This document shows positions 9,606-18,304 of a stretch of DNA of 64,000 nt, piece by piece. The first letter of the stretch is position 1. Each line of letters opens with the position of its first letter. The translations under genes and the position numbers were made by a program. Source of the DNA: SIG351 sp045627045 (lineage in GTDB: Bacteria > Bacillota > Clostridia > HGM11327); assembly GCA_045627045.1 (NCBI GenBank), contig JAZQMY010000048.1:7655-71654 (forward strand). The letters are read 5' to 3'. The notes below the pieces were generated by a model. That model was not told where the DNA came from and searched no databases. It saw only the letters and a list, made by a program, of their open reading frames with translations.

Positions 9606-10565
9606 ATGAACATCACAAAACTGCCAGTAGAGTTAAATCCAACAGTAAAGTCATATCAATATATAGCATTTCCAATGAGCATTATAGAATCTCATGGAAA
9701 AGATAACGCAATGCCATGGTTATGTTCAAAATTTATTAATTGTTGTTTTGATAAGGAACCAAGGGCTAATAGATTTTTGATATGTCTAAATGATAGTTAT
9801 GGAAAAGTAGACAATATTTTAAAACATCAGCACGTTTGTATGAACAAATCTACTTATGATATACTTGGATTAGAGTACGTAAAATTCTTGAAAGTGTTGA
9901 TTTCCAATCATAACTATATAATGGGATATTGCAATGAAAAATATGTACCATCGAAAAATGCATATGGTAAATATGATTACATGCATGACTATTTGATATA
10001 TGGGTATAACGACGTAAAGAATATCTTTTACTGTTTAGGATATACAAATTCTATGCACTATGAAGAGTATGAGGTAGGATATAATGATTTCCTTAATAGT
10101 ATTTTATATACAGACAAAGAAGATATAGAATTTAATGCATGGAAATACAATATAAAAAACGATTGTGATATTAATATAAGCAGATTAATTAAAGACTTAG
10201 AAGAATATGCATCATCAGTGTATACAGGGGATGGCTGGAAAAATGATTTTATTTTTGGAATAGATGCAATGAATGAATTAAGAAATTATTTTGAGGAGAC
10301 GGGAAACGTAGACATCAGATATACAAGAGCTTATATGGAACACAAATATTTGATGTGGAAAAGAATTGAGTATATTACTCAATTAAATCAGTGCGATCTA
10401 TCAAAATGGATGCGAGAGTATGAGTCGATTTATGAAAAAACGCAACTAATCCACAACATAGGAATAAAGTATAATATTAGTGATAATAGATCATCGTTAA
10501 ATTCAATAGTAACATTAATGAATGAAATTAGCGAATATGAGAATAAGAACATAAAAAAATTATAA
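9606..10565 (+). CDS. BtrH-like (papain-fold-like) biosynthetic protein, paralogue 1
   Basis: 319 residues, intact, starting at ATG 9606 after GGGAGAA. I cannot give a proven function. The central motif AYGKYDYMHDYLIYGYND, followed by a hydrophobic IFYCLGY, is typical of proteins placed near BtrH of butirosin biosynthesis and the C39-like papain fold, often found beside carrier proteins in Firmicutes clusters. BtrH itself moves an acyl group from a carrier protein to an amine. The histidine in MHD is the likely catalytic histidine; an N-terminal catalytic cysteine is not evident (the region reads YIAFPMSIIESHG), so an altered or non-catalytic role is possible. Two decayed relatives follow at 13206 and 14905. 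The C-terminal half is helical and charged. Confidence 0.5.
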   Translation: MNITKLPVELNPTVKSYQYIAFPMSIIESHGKDNAMPWLCSKFINCCFDKEPRANRFLICLNDSYGKVDNILKHQHVCMNKSTYDILGLEYVKFLKVLISNHNYIMGYCNEKYVPSKNAYGKYDYMHDYLIYGYNDVKNIFYCLGYTNSMHYEEYEVGYNDFLNSILYTDKEDIEFNAWKYNIKNDCDINISRLIKDLEEYASSVYTGDGWKNDFIFGIDAMNELRNYFEETGNVDIRYTRAYMEHKYLMWKRIEYITQLNQCDLSKWMREYESIYEKTQLIHNIGIKYNISDNRSSLNSIVTLMNEISEYENKNIKKL

Positions 10566-10869
10566 TGCAATTAAAATTATTACAAGAAAAACTGTTGGAA
10601 GATCAGAAATAATAGTGGTTGATGTTAAGTTTTTTATATAAAATAAAAACATAAGCTCATAAGATTTGTGCATTTATCAACTTTGTTAATCTTCACACAG
10701 ACGCATTATCAATTTAGTTAGTCCAAATTTGAATCGTATTAAACAAACCTGCCAAGAAAAATCAATAGGTTTTTCGAAAATAATTGAGAAAAAATTTGAG
10801 GTAATGAAAGAAGCACGAAAAGGGAGAAATAGAAAGAATTTTTTTGCCCGAGAGGTATTCGGTTGCAAG
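10566..10869. other. Gene-free gap with short degenerate frames
   Basis: About 300 AT-rich bases. One frame near 10785-10872 reads EKKFEVMKEARKGRNRKN and ends in FFAREVFGCK, lysine-rich and possibly a fragment of a lost gene or IS, but too short to assign. Nothing else is supported. Confidence 0.4.
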
Positions 10870-10872
10870 TAA

Positions 10873-12147
10873 TCAGGATTCTAATTCACGGTACAGCTCG
10901 GTGACCTTGCCGTAGTAAATACGAAGGAATTTGTTAATGCCGGCGACCATAGCTTCCTTGCTGCATTTGCCTTCGGAACGTTTCTTTTGGATGAAATCAT
11001 ACACGGCATTGGGCTCTGCCCGAACCCGGAGTTTAACGCATTGGGTTTTCCGGGAAGAGTGGTAATATGTGTACAAAAAAGAAGAGCGACTCCGTCCATG
11101 GCATCACTCTTCCCGCTAAACCCGTATACGGCGCTCAGGTCGCACTCCTGCGTTGCCCTATCCTCCGTTACGGCTAAAAGCATTATTATGATACCATACT
11201 TTTCGTCCCTTGTCAATGTACAACTTCGCCGTCGAGAGTGTTCAACGCGGGCGCTATATTCATGACGCCGCCGATCTCTGCGATCACCAGCGGAGTCAGC
11301 GTATCTCCAACACAAGCCATCTCACGAATCAAAGAATATTCGGGAAGGGACTTGGCAAACGTCTGCATTTGTGCTAAAATAGAGGAGCGAGAGTTCTCCA
11401 ATTCCTGCACAACTCGAATAGCTTCCTTGACGACGATCGTGGTGGATGGGGTCATAGGAAGCGCAGGGATACTGTTTTGAACCAAGGCGAAGATATCTTC
11501 TGCCTGGCGTTCGTACATGCGGTATCCCTGTTTTTTGCTCAAGAGCAGTAACCTGAGTTAAATATCTTCTCTCCCATCGCAGATATTTTGTCAAAACGCA
11601 GATATTTCAGCACAAAATCCGTTAATTTGTGGTGCAACTCTCAATTTTGAAGAATGTCGGCAATCCCCGGCATGACGTTGTCTAGGAGATTGCCAAGAGA
11701 TATCTTAGCTTTAACGAGCATAGATGTTAGCTGAAAATATTGTCTTGAAAGCAATCGTAGCTCACGGTAGACTTCCTCCGTAGGTTTAGCTTGCTGCAGT
11801 TCCTGCCAGTAGGTAAGGCCGAAGGCGGCAATTTTAACGGCATCAATTTTATCCGTCTTTGCTTTACGAATGTCCTGAGAACAGTATTTTTTCGTACGCA
11901 AGGCATTTACTACGCAAACGAAAACGTTTGCTTCCAGCAGTTGGGCGACCACAGGCAAGTGATAGTGTCCCGTGGCTTCAAGAACCACACGAACCTCCTC
12001 GACATACGAGCGAATATCCCGTATGAGTTTTGTAATTTCTTCGGCGATATGTAGGATGTCGTAAGGTGCCCTCAGAACCTCTCCGCTGGGCTTCAAAAAG
12101 CACACTGTGCTTTTTCCTTTTGCGATGTCAATACCAACGCAGATCAT
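10873..12147 (-). pseudogene. IS110-family transposase, broken and interrupted by a hairpin repeat
   Basis: On the minus strand, ATG at 12147 begins MICVGIDIAKGKSTVCFLKP, the RuvC-like (DEDD) domain of IS110 transposases, with the further acidic motifs VVLEATGHYHLP and KTDKIDAVKIA. The frame stops at 11641. The middle (KKQGYRMYERQAEDIFALVQ ... CVGDTLTPLVIAEIGGV) continues in another frame to about 11218. A ~210-bp repeat (11008-11217) then replaces the part that should hold the catalytic serine region. The C-terminal NAVYDFIQKKRSEGK and NKFLRIYYGKVTELYREL resume to 10873. At least two frame lesions plus the insertion make it inactive. Confidence 0.85.
11008..11217. repeat. Hairpin-bearing dispersed repeat, copy 2
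   Basis: About 210 bases matching 8921-9150. It starts CATTGGGCTCTGCCC and ends CCTTGTCAATG, so the tips CATTG/CAATG are inverted. The internal stem GGGAAGAGTG (11052-11061) pairs with 11105-11114. It sits inside the IS110 transposase, with about 50 codons of that gene missing around it. Confidence 0.7.
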
Positions 12148-12204
12148 AAAGATCCTCCTTTTTGTGATTTCTGCAATGTACCGTTTCAGCTTATTGCGAC
12201 TCAT

Positions 12205-12480
12205 TTTAGCTCGTGATGCGAACGCGATTTTTGCAGGGGGCTCGCCCCCTGCAAAATCGGAACAACCTGCTTAATCGAATCTTTATAATAAGAGAACGGA
12301 TGACGCTTTGTCTACCGAACGCGAAGTTCAAGAAAAAACCCGTCAGTCCATTGCTCTCTTATTATAACAAAAATAAGCATAGCTTTCTACTCCGATTACT
12401 TATAATAGGGCTACGCTTATATTGTACAAAAGAAAAGAACTGCTTTATTTGGCTATCTATCTAGAAATGCGCAAAAATAT
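12205..12480 (-). ncRNA. IS110 left-end non-coding region, candidate bridge RNA
   Basis: The non-coding segment upstream of the IS110 transposase holds three strong inverted repeats. 12225-12240 pairs with 12245-12259 (CGATTTTTGCAGGGGG, loop CTCG). 12283-12294 pairs perfectly with 12356-12367 (TTATAATAAGAG). 12373-12383 pairs with 12410-12420 (ATAAGCATAGC, one mismatch). IS110 elements are known to encode a target/donor-bridging RNA in this position. The assignment rests on position and structure only, and the transposase is dead. Confidence 0.45.
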
Positions 12481-12536
12481 TTAAAATGAGTGGACACTGA
12501 GTATAGCGCCCCTGTTGAACACCTCAGTTGTTTTAG

Positions 12537-13205
12537 CTGAACACTGGGGATTCGGACAAAAACTTGAACCAAATAAAAGGTCCAAGGAGAAAGAACTGTG
12601 AGTAAATATACAAATGAGGAACGAAGAGAAGCTGTTGAATTACTGATCAAACATGACCTCAGTATCCATGCTGTACGATGTGAATTAGGCTATCCTTCGA
12701 GAACTATGCTTTATCAATGGTATAAGAATATAAAGAAACTGGTGTTTTCTAAAAAGAGCGAAGAATGAATAAGAAATACAGCTCTGAACAACGCAGAAAA
12801 GCTGTTGAATATTATGTCGAGCATGAGAAAAGTATATCCCGAACAATAAAAGCATTATAATATCCAGGCAAAACAAGGCTGAGTGAATGGTTGAACGAAG
12901 ATTTGCCGAAGAATTTACGAAGATGAAATTGCAAATCTGGTAATTCTGCGGTAAAATATACACAAGAGCAGAAGAAAGAAATAGTTGCAGCATACTGCGT
13001 AAAGCAGTATACTCCTAAGCAAATAACTGAGTCAAACAGGATTACGATAAAAGCAGAAAAATATAAGAAAGTTCTATGCGAGCTTGGCGCAGAGCAAGAT
13101 GAAAATTTTTGCTGGACTAAGCAAGATATATATGAGCTGCTTCGAAAACTAATAAAAAACAAGAGTGAGTAAGTCCAACTTTTTGTCCGCAGGTCCGGTG
13201 TTCAG
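12537..13205 (+). mobile_element. Non-autonomous IS3-like element of 669 bp with inverted ends
   Basis: The ends CTGAACACTGGGGATTCGGA (12537) and the inverse of 13172-13205 (CTGAACACCGGACCTGCGGA, continuing CAAAAAGTTGGAC) match at most of about 33 positions. Only helix-turn-helix (OrfA-like) coding sequence lies between them; a DDE orfB is absent. A third copy of this end lies alone at 17664-17697. The element inserted at the 5' side of the degenerate BtrH-like gene. Confidence 0.7.
12598..12768 (+). CDS. Small helix-turn-helix OrfA-like protein of the IS3-like element
   Basis: A 56-codon frame starting at GTG 12598, with KYTNEERREAVELLIKHD and GYPSRTMLYQWYKN, the helix-turn-helix typical of IS3 OrfA. 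It overlaps the next frame by ATGA at 12765. That frame (NKKYSSEQRRKAVEYYVEHE) repeats the same module but is stopped by TAA in its recognition helix; a third repeat (KYTQEQKKEIVAAYC) follows near 12950-13060. Functional status is doubtful because orfB is missing. Confidence 0.5.
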   Translation: MSKYTNEERREAVELLIKHDLSIHAVRCELGYPSRTMLYQWYKNIKKLVFSKKSEE

Positions 13206-14024
13206 AATGTCGCGACATATTCAACTTAAAAGATGATTTGCTTGCTGACCCATCGATTTTGCTAACTCCAAAATATCCATATTATGATTAGGTAGGCTTT
13301 TCATACATCAGAAAATATGGTATAAACGATGATAAAAGATTTATTGTGTCGCAACTGGAATCTGGTGTTCCGGTCGGATTATGTATTGACGGTGAATATT
13401 TGCATTGGAGAATGTCGGATAAAGGTGTAAACCGTATGATTTTGGTTATTGGTTACGCTGAAAGAGATAATAAATATATTTGTGCAGATGAATATTTGAA
13501 TAGTCAATATCAATATCTGAATTAAGATGAAATGCGTAATAACTCAGCTGTATTAAAATTGAGTTTTAAAAATGATTTTGTTATAGAATTAAGTAATTTA
13601 TGTGAAGCAATTTTATTTGGGTATACAAATGATATTTTAGAAAAAAGAAAAAACGAGATGACAGGATATAATGATTATATTATTTCAAAACTTATAATTG
13701 ATGTAGAGCACTTATACTATAAAGATATTACAATAACGCCGTATATATAATCTATCTCACTTTGTATCTAATAGAAATAGTTTTTATGATGCATTGATTT
13801 TTATTAATAAAAAGTATGGCGTTGCGATGCCAGATAATGTAATGCAAGCTGTCGTTGCTTTAAGTGAGAAGTGGAATATATATAAAAATCTTATGGTAAA
13901 ATGTGCAATAACAAAAAGCAAAAGTATTTTATCCAAAACAGGTATTCTATTTTATGATATTATTGATTTGGAATCTGTTGTTATAAATAAGATCATGCAA
14001 TATAAGAATAGTTGGGGTGATTAA
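13206..14024 (+). pseudogene. BtrH-like protein, paralogue 2, degenerate
   Basis: Reading through lesions gives one protein related to the intact gene at 9606. Around 13211-13290 it reads DIFNLKDDLLADPSILLTPK, then a TAG near 13288. It continues GFSYIRKYGINDDKRF, VPVGLCIDGEYLHWR and NRMILVIGYAERDNKYICAD (compare MHDYLIYGYND in the intact copy). A TAA at 13523-13525 interrupts the frame, which then runs to 13750. A frameshift leads to SHFVSNRNSFYDALIFINK, ending at 14024. The 5' end was removed by the IS3-like element at 13205. It carries three lesions plus truncation. Confidence 0.6.
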
Positions 14025-14026
14025 TA

Positions 14027-14256
14027 ATGAGAATCGATGAAGTGAGCAAAATAGTTTGCTCTACTTTAGATAATTTTAATATTAATATAGACGATAATCT
14101 GAATGTGAATGGGATGGATTCAATCAGCTTTGTAAAAATTATTGTAAATATTGAAGATTATTTTACATTGAATTCCCTGATGAATTGTTAGCATTGTCAA
14201 GAAAAAATACTATACGAGATATTTATGAGGCAATAAAACCAATTATAGAGGACTAA
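14027..14256 (+). pseudogene. Acyl/peptidyl carrier protein, frameshifted
   Basis: Starting 3 bases after the previous gene, the frame reads MRIDEVSKIVCSTLDNFNIN, then NVNGMDSISFVKIIVNIEDYF. GMDSI is the phosphopantetheine attachment motif (serine of DS[IL]). At about 14165 the frame breaks. Shifting by one base restores EFPDELLALSRKNTIRDIYE and a stop at 14254-14256, exactly the helix-III/IV end of a ~77-residue carrier protein. A single-base deletion in the TTTTA run therefore inactivated it. In the ancestral cluster it would have carried the acyl or aminoacyl group loaded by the CapK-like enzyme at 5278. Confidence 0.75.
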
Positions 14257-14358
14257 ATTAAATATGATTATGACGGGAGTATTCAATTATTTGATATAAG
14301 ATTTAAGTAAAAAAGGATATAAGATGAAATAATTATTTTATATGAGATGAGGTGTAAT

Positions 14359-14856
14359 ATGGAAGTTATTGATTGTATAAAAAGTCGCAGAAGTGTAAGG
14401 AATTATATTAATCAAGAAATAGAGGTAGATATTATTAATAAAATCATTGAAGCGGGTATATGTGCGCCGTCAGGTAAAAATGGGCAGCCATGGAGATTCA
14501 AAATTGTGACAGATAAATACATAATACATTGTTTATCTGAATTATCAATTTATAAAAACTGGATGCAAACGTCTGCATGCTTTATTGTTGTTTTTTTAGA
14601 TAATGATTTTTCTTACAATTACGTTAAGGATGTACAGTCGTGTGGTGCTGCAATTCAAAACATGATGCTAACAGCCCATTCTCTTGGCATTGGAAGCTGT
14701 TGGATAGGAGAAATACTGCCCAAAGGAGAAACTGTAAAAGAAATATTACAAATAACAAAAGATTCCCTTGAATTGATGGCGATAATTACTCTGGGCTATT
14801 CATCTGGTGATGCTGTAAATTCGGGAAGAAAAAAAACAGAATTATTTTTGTTATGA
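14359..14856 (+). CDS. Nitroreductase-family FMN oxidoreductase
   Basis: 165 residues, intact, from ATG 14359 (GAGGTG upstream; the in-frame ATG at 14347 precedes that site). CIKSRRSVRNYINQEI is the N-terminal FMN-binding signature of nitroreductases. It is followed by APSGKNGQPWRFKIVTDK, SCGAAIQNMMLTAHSLGIGSC and a terminal LGYSSG. Such small nitroreductases use FMN and NAD(P)H for reduction, or for dehydrogenation of azoline or aromatic intermediates in biosynthetic clusters. Here it lies between the carrier protein and a BtrH-like gene, so a tailoring role is plausible but inferred. It is one of the few undamaged genes of the cluster's right half. Confidence 0.8.
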   Translation: MEVIDCIKSRRSVRNYINQEIEVDIINKIIEAGICAPSGKNGQPWRFKIVTDKYIIHCLSELSIYKNWMQTSACFIVVFLDNDFSYNYVKDVQSCGAAIQNMMLTAHSLGIGSCWIGEILPKGETVKEILQITKDSLELMAIITLGYSSGDAVNSGRKKTELFLL

Positions 14857-14904
14857 TTTTTGTTAAATGAAACATAATTGTCAGATTGTATCGGGAGGAT
14901 ATAT

Positions 14905-15810
14905 ATTGTAAAGTTACCTATAAAATTGGATTCATATGTAATGACTGAATGCTGGACATTCTATAAGCTTGCGATAATACAAACACATCCAAATTATTTA
15001 GAGTGAATGTCAGGACATATGGGACTAGTAATGTTAGATGATTATAATACTATGCATGGGAATGCGTCCAGATGCTTTGGAATGGAGTATTATAATGATA
15101 TTCTACAGTTTGAAGAGATTAATATATTGATTTTTTCTAAGGAACGAATTGTAGAAGTAATTAAGAATGAGATTGACAACGGAAACTATGTTATTTTTGA
15201 CTGTAATTATAATGGATTATATAAGGAGGCAGAAGCAAATACTCATGATATTCATGAAACACTCATATATGGTTATGAAGATGAAAAACATATAGCGTAT
15301 ACTGCTCGTATTATAAATGGAAAGTTTGTCGAAGCAGAGTTCATGTATGATAATATTGAGAAAGGTTATTCGACGACGTTGAAATGGTTTTCAGAAAATC
15401 CTAAAGAAATGTATTATAGACGAAGCTGGTTTTATCCGGTTACTAGAATAAAGTTAAAGGATAACCTGTATTGCATTGATCCTTTGTTTAATTTAATTCA
15501 AAAATTGGATAATGAATATGCAAGAGGAAAATGCGAAAAAACATATCTAAATGACACAGGAACTGCAGAAACTCATACATATTATTACGGGATAAGTATT
15601 TTAGAGGCTATTTATGATTTGTGTAATTACGCACTAGAAAATGGAACAGAGTTTTTTGATGAAAAAAGTGGAAGAGTTGCGGGAGCATATGTAAAGCTGT
15701 ACGAGCATGGTAAAATGATCTTGGATTCTGTTAAATGGGCGTGTTTAGAAATGAATGTGAATGATGCGACTGCGGAGAAATTATGTAAAACATACTCAGA
15801 TGTAGTATAG
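14905..15810 (+). pseudogene. BtrH-like protein, paralogue 3, with internal TGA and no normal start
   Basis: A GGGAGG site at 14893-14898 is followed at proper spacing by ATT, not ATG. The frame then reads VKLPIKLDSYVMTECWTFYK up to TGA at 15004-15006, and continues from 15007 for 267 codons without interruption. The alignment to the intact gene at 9606 is clear: KLPIKL against KLPVEL at the start, and THDIHETLIYGYEDEKHIAY against MHDYLIYGYNDVKNIFY in the core. The TGA probably replaces a tryptophan or arginine codon. It could still be expressed as the downstream part, but loss of the N-terminus should inactivate it. Confidence 0.6.
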
Positions 15811-16300
15811 TTATTCCAAATGTTGTATTTGTTGTGCTATAAATATAGAACCAAACCGATGAAACGCACTCTTAGAAAAATAACTGAAAAGACTGCAAAA
15901 TGTATGAAGAAAAATAGAACAGTAATGAAACAATTGGTTGATATCTTAAGAGAAACGTATGTGGGATATGTATATAGTGTTGATTCATATTAGCCAAACA
16001 CTTTTCCTTAATAAATATCAAAAAAATATCTTGCTTATTGTATGTAAATGATAATAGGGTGAATTCCCAAAGTAAATTCCACAGTGTAAAGGTAATGGAA
16101 GTTAGCGTAAGAAAACGATGGAAGTAAGAATGAGAAAAGGCAAAAAACAATAGAAAAGCAACGAAAAACGGTGTTTGCTATTAAAAAAGAGTATGGCAAA
16201 AGAGCCTGAGAAACGTTTTCCCAGACTAAGTTCCACTGTCGGTGGAATTAAGTATAGGATTAGTTTACTTTAAGAGTTTCGACGTTTGTATTACTGAGTA
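15811..16300. other. Gene-free AT-rich gap
   Basis: About 490 bases. A 44-codon frame at 15859-15993 (MKRTLRKITEKTAKCMKKN) lacks a ribosome site and a recognisable family. A hairpin TTCCAC/GTGGAA lies near 16230-16250. No gene is supported. Confidence 0.5.
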
Positions 16301-16311
16301 TTCCGCGCGAG

Positions 16312-16380
16312 ATTGAGCATCGAGAACGCTGAGATTGAGCACGGGGACCGCTGGAATTGAGCATCGTCACCGCGAGACAG
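16312..16380 (+). repeat. Repeated end-blocks of IS21 element B
   Basis: Three near-copies of GAGATTGAGCATCG-type blocks (GAGATTGAGCATCGAGAACG, GAGATTGAGCACGGGGACCG, GGAATTGAGCATCGTCACCG) in tandem, about 22-25 bases apart, as expected for multiple transposase-binding sites at IS21 ends. Confidence 0.7.
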
Positions 16381-16443
16381 TGCATCTGTGGTAAAATGTT
16401 GTTACACGCGAGAGCGTGAATAACATTAAAGGAGGTCATGAAC

Positions 16444-17640
16444 ATGACCAATTATCGAGAGATTCTTAGACTACGAAGTCTGGGGTTGAACAAAGTGGAG
16501 ATTGCAAACAGCTGCGGATGCTCCAGAAACACCGTGGCACAGGTGGTAAGCCGTGCGGAAGAGTGCGGGCTTTCGAATCTGTTGCCGGAGGAAATGACTG
16601 ACAGAAAACTGTTTGAAATCTTGTTTCCGTCAAGTGCATCCAAGCCGGTATATAAGATGCCGGACTACGAGCACGTGCACCGAGAAATGCAGCGAAGCGG
16701 AGTAACGCTGAATCTGTTGTGGCTTGAATATTGCGACGAATGCAGAATATCCGGTGAGACAGCGTATCAATCCACTCAGTTCAATAAGTATTGCAGCGAC
16801 TATCTCAGAAAAACAAGTGCAACTATGCACCTGAATCATAAGCCCGGGGAGATCATGCAAGTGGATTGGGCGGGAGATACGGCAGAAATAATCGACACAG
16901 ACAGCGGCGAAGTCATTCCTGCGTATGTGTTTGTAGCAACACTTCCGTATAGCGGATACAGTTATGTGGAAGCTTTTTTTCCATGAATCAGGAGAGTTGG
17001 ACGACAGCTCATGTAAATGCATACAAATACTTCGGCGGAGTTACCCGTATCATTCAATGTGACAATCTCAAAACAGGCGTTGAGAAGCACGGTAAGGATG
17101 AAATTATACTGAATAAGTCCTACCGTGAGCTTGCAGAGCATTATGAAACCGCCATTGTTCCGGCAAGAGTAAGAGCACCCAAAGACAAAGCCGCCGTAGA
17201 AGGAACTGTTGGTATCATATCAACGTACATACTGGCATCTCTCCGCAACCGCCGTTTCTTGTCTCTCGTTGAACTGAATGAGGCAATATGGGAACGGCTT
17301 GAGTCCTTTAACCATAAACTATTTCAAAAGAGAGACGGTAGCCGCGCAAGCAGTTTCATCGAAGAGAAACCGTTTCTTCGTCCATTACCGCCCCATCCGT
17401 ATGAGCTTGCGGTATGGAAGACGGCAACTGTCGGGCCGAATTACCACATTGCAGTAGAACGTATGAATTATTCTGTTCCATTTGAATACATCAAGCAAAA
17501 AGTGGATGTGAGACTCACGAGAAGTACCGTGGAGGTCTTTTACGGCGGCAACCGCATTTGTTCTCATCCGCGGTTGTACGGCAGATTCAATCAGTATAGT
17601 ACGACAGAAGCGCATATGCCGCCTGAATATAGCGTCTCGG
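16444..17640 (+). pseudogene. istA: istA transposase of IS21 element B, frameshifted and truncated
   Basis: ATG 16444 is preferred over 16438 because the GGAGGTC site ends at about 16437. The first frame gives the helix-turn-helix (GCSRNTVAQVVSRAEECG), the linker and the catalytic entry KPGEIMQVDWAGDT, then stops at 16986 right after a run of seven T (YVEAFFP). The second frame from 16983 continues MNQESWTTAHVNAYKYFGG, then QCDNLKTGV with the second aspartate, and the PHPYELAVWK to FYGGNRI core. A one-base slip in the T run joins them. The C-terminal ~90 residues are absent; the frame runs into foreign sequence at about 17640. Confidence 0.8.
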
Positions 17641-17663
17641 TTGAACACGCGGGGCGTTTGAGG

Positions 17664-17697
17664 CTGAACACCCCGGGATGCGGACAAAAACTTGGAC
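17664..17697 (+). repeat. Isolated end of the IS3-like element
   Basis: CTGAACACCCCGGGATGCGG followed by ACAAAAACTTGGAC matches the left end at 12537-12570 and the inverse of the right end at 13172-13205. No element body follows, so it is a solo end marking the junction between IS21-B and the mobile element to the right. Confidence 0.65.
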
Positions 17698-17704
17698 CAA
17701 GAAA

Positions 17705-17736
17705 AAGACCTATGATTCAAAAACCGTAGGCCTTTA
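17705..17736 (-). terminator. Intrinsic terminator behind immA
   Basis: Read on the minus strand: AGGCCTA, a ~14-base loop, TAGGTCT, then TTTTT. It lies directly behind the immA stop. Confidence 0.6.
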
Positions 17737-17737
17737 A

Positions 17738-18253
17738 TTATGCTTTCAAAAATTTAGGATTGTGTTCCTGTTCTCGGAACGAATAACCTCTTCTGTTCAT
17801 TTCTGCTACTTTCAAAGCAACAAGGTTAATATCTGAACGCATAGCTCGTGCAATCTGAGACACATCAAATCCATTATAGATGTATTCCAAAATCTCATCG
17901 TCCGGAAGCATAATCTGTGCGGCAAATATATTCGCTTCAAATTCCATATGGTTGTCACGCATATCAAATATGTTAAACACACGGAATGTGCCGCAGTGGG
18001 CAATTTCTTCTCTGTGAAGGTAATGATGCCCAAGTTCGTGTCCGATAACGATCTGTCGTGTTACAGTTGGCAGATCTTCTTTTATAAAAATGATGGGTTG
18101 GCGTTCAATGACCGTGTACGCGCCCTTTTGCTTTTTGAATGGCTGAGGAAGAACCATAATATCCGCTTGACGGGCAATCCGTTCAGGATTTCTCAAATCG
18201 AATTGACGAAGAATTTTATTGGCTTTTTCCACAGCATCATACATTTGCGACAT
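17738..18253 (-). CDS. immA: ImmA/IrrE-family metallopeptidase
   Basis: 171 residues. The zinc-protease motif HELGHH is at about 72-77, with the downstream acidic ligand in MEFEANIFAAQIMLP at about 103-117, as in ImmA/IrrE (peptidase M78) proteins. On mobile elements these proteases cleave a neighbouring XRE-type repressor and so derepress excision or SOS-type genes. Here the XRE gene lies 51 bases upstream on the same strand, supporting that role. The start has a good AAAGGGGG site. The length is normal for the family and no lesion is seen. Confidence 0.85.
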   Translation of the reverse strand: MSQMYDAVEKANKILRQFDLRNPERIARQADIMVLPQPFKKQKGAYTVIERQPIIFIKEDLPTVTRQIVIGHELGHHYLHREEIAHCGTFRVFNIFDMRDNHMEFEANIFAAQIMLPDDEILEYIYNGFDVSQIARAMRSDINLVALKVAEMNRRGYSFREQEHNPKFLKA

Positions 18254-18304
18254 CTATGTACCCCCTTTCAGTTTATGTATAGACTTCAAGCTATATAGTA
18301 GCGA

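Larger units (their letters stand above)
16310..17663 (+). mobile_element. IS21-family element B, 3'-truncated
   Basis: The left part of a second, different IS21 element. The left end is a series of repeated binding-site-like blocks. A frameshifted istA follows and is cut near 17640, where the isolated IS3-like end (17664-17697) begins. istB and the right end are missing. Confidence 0.7.
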
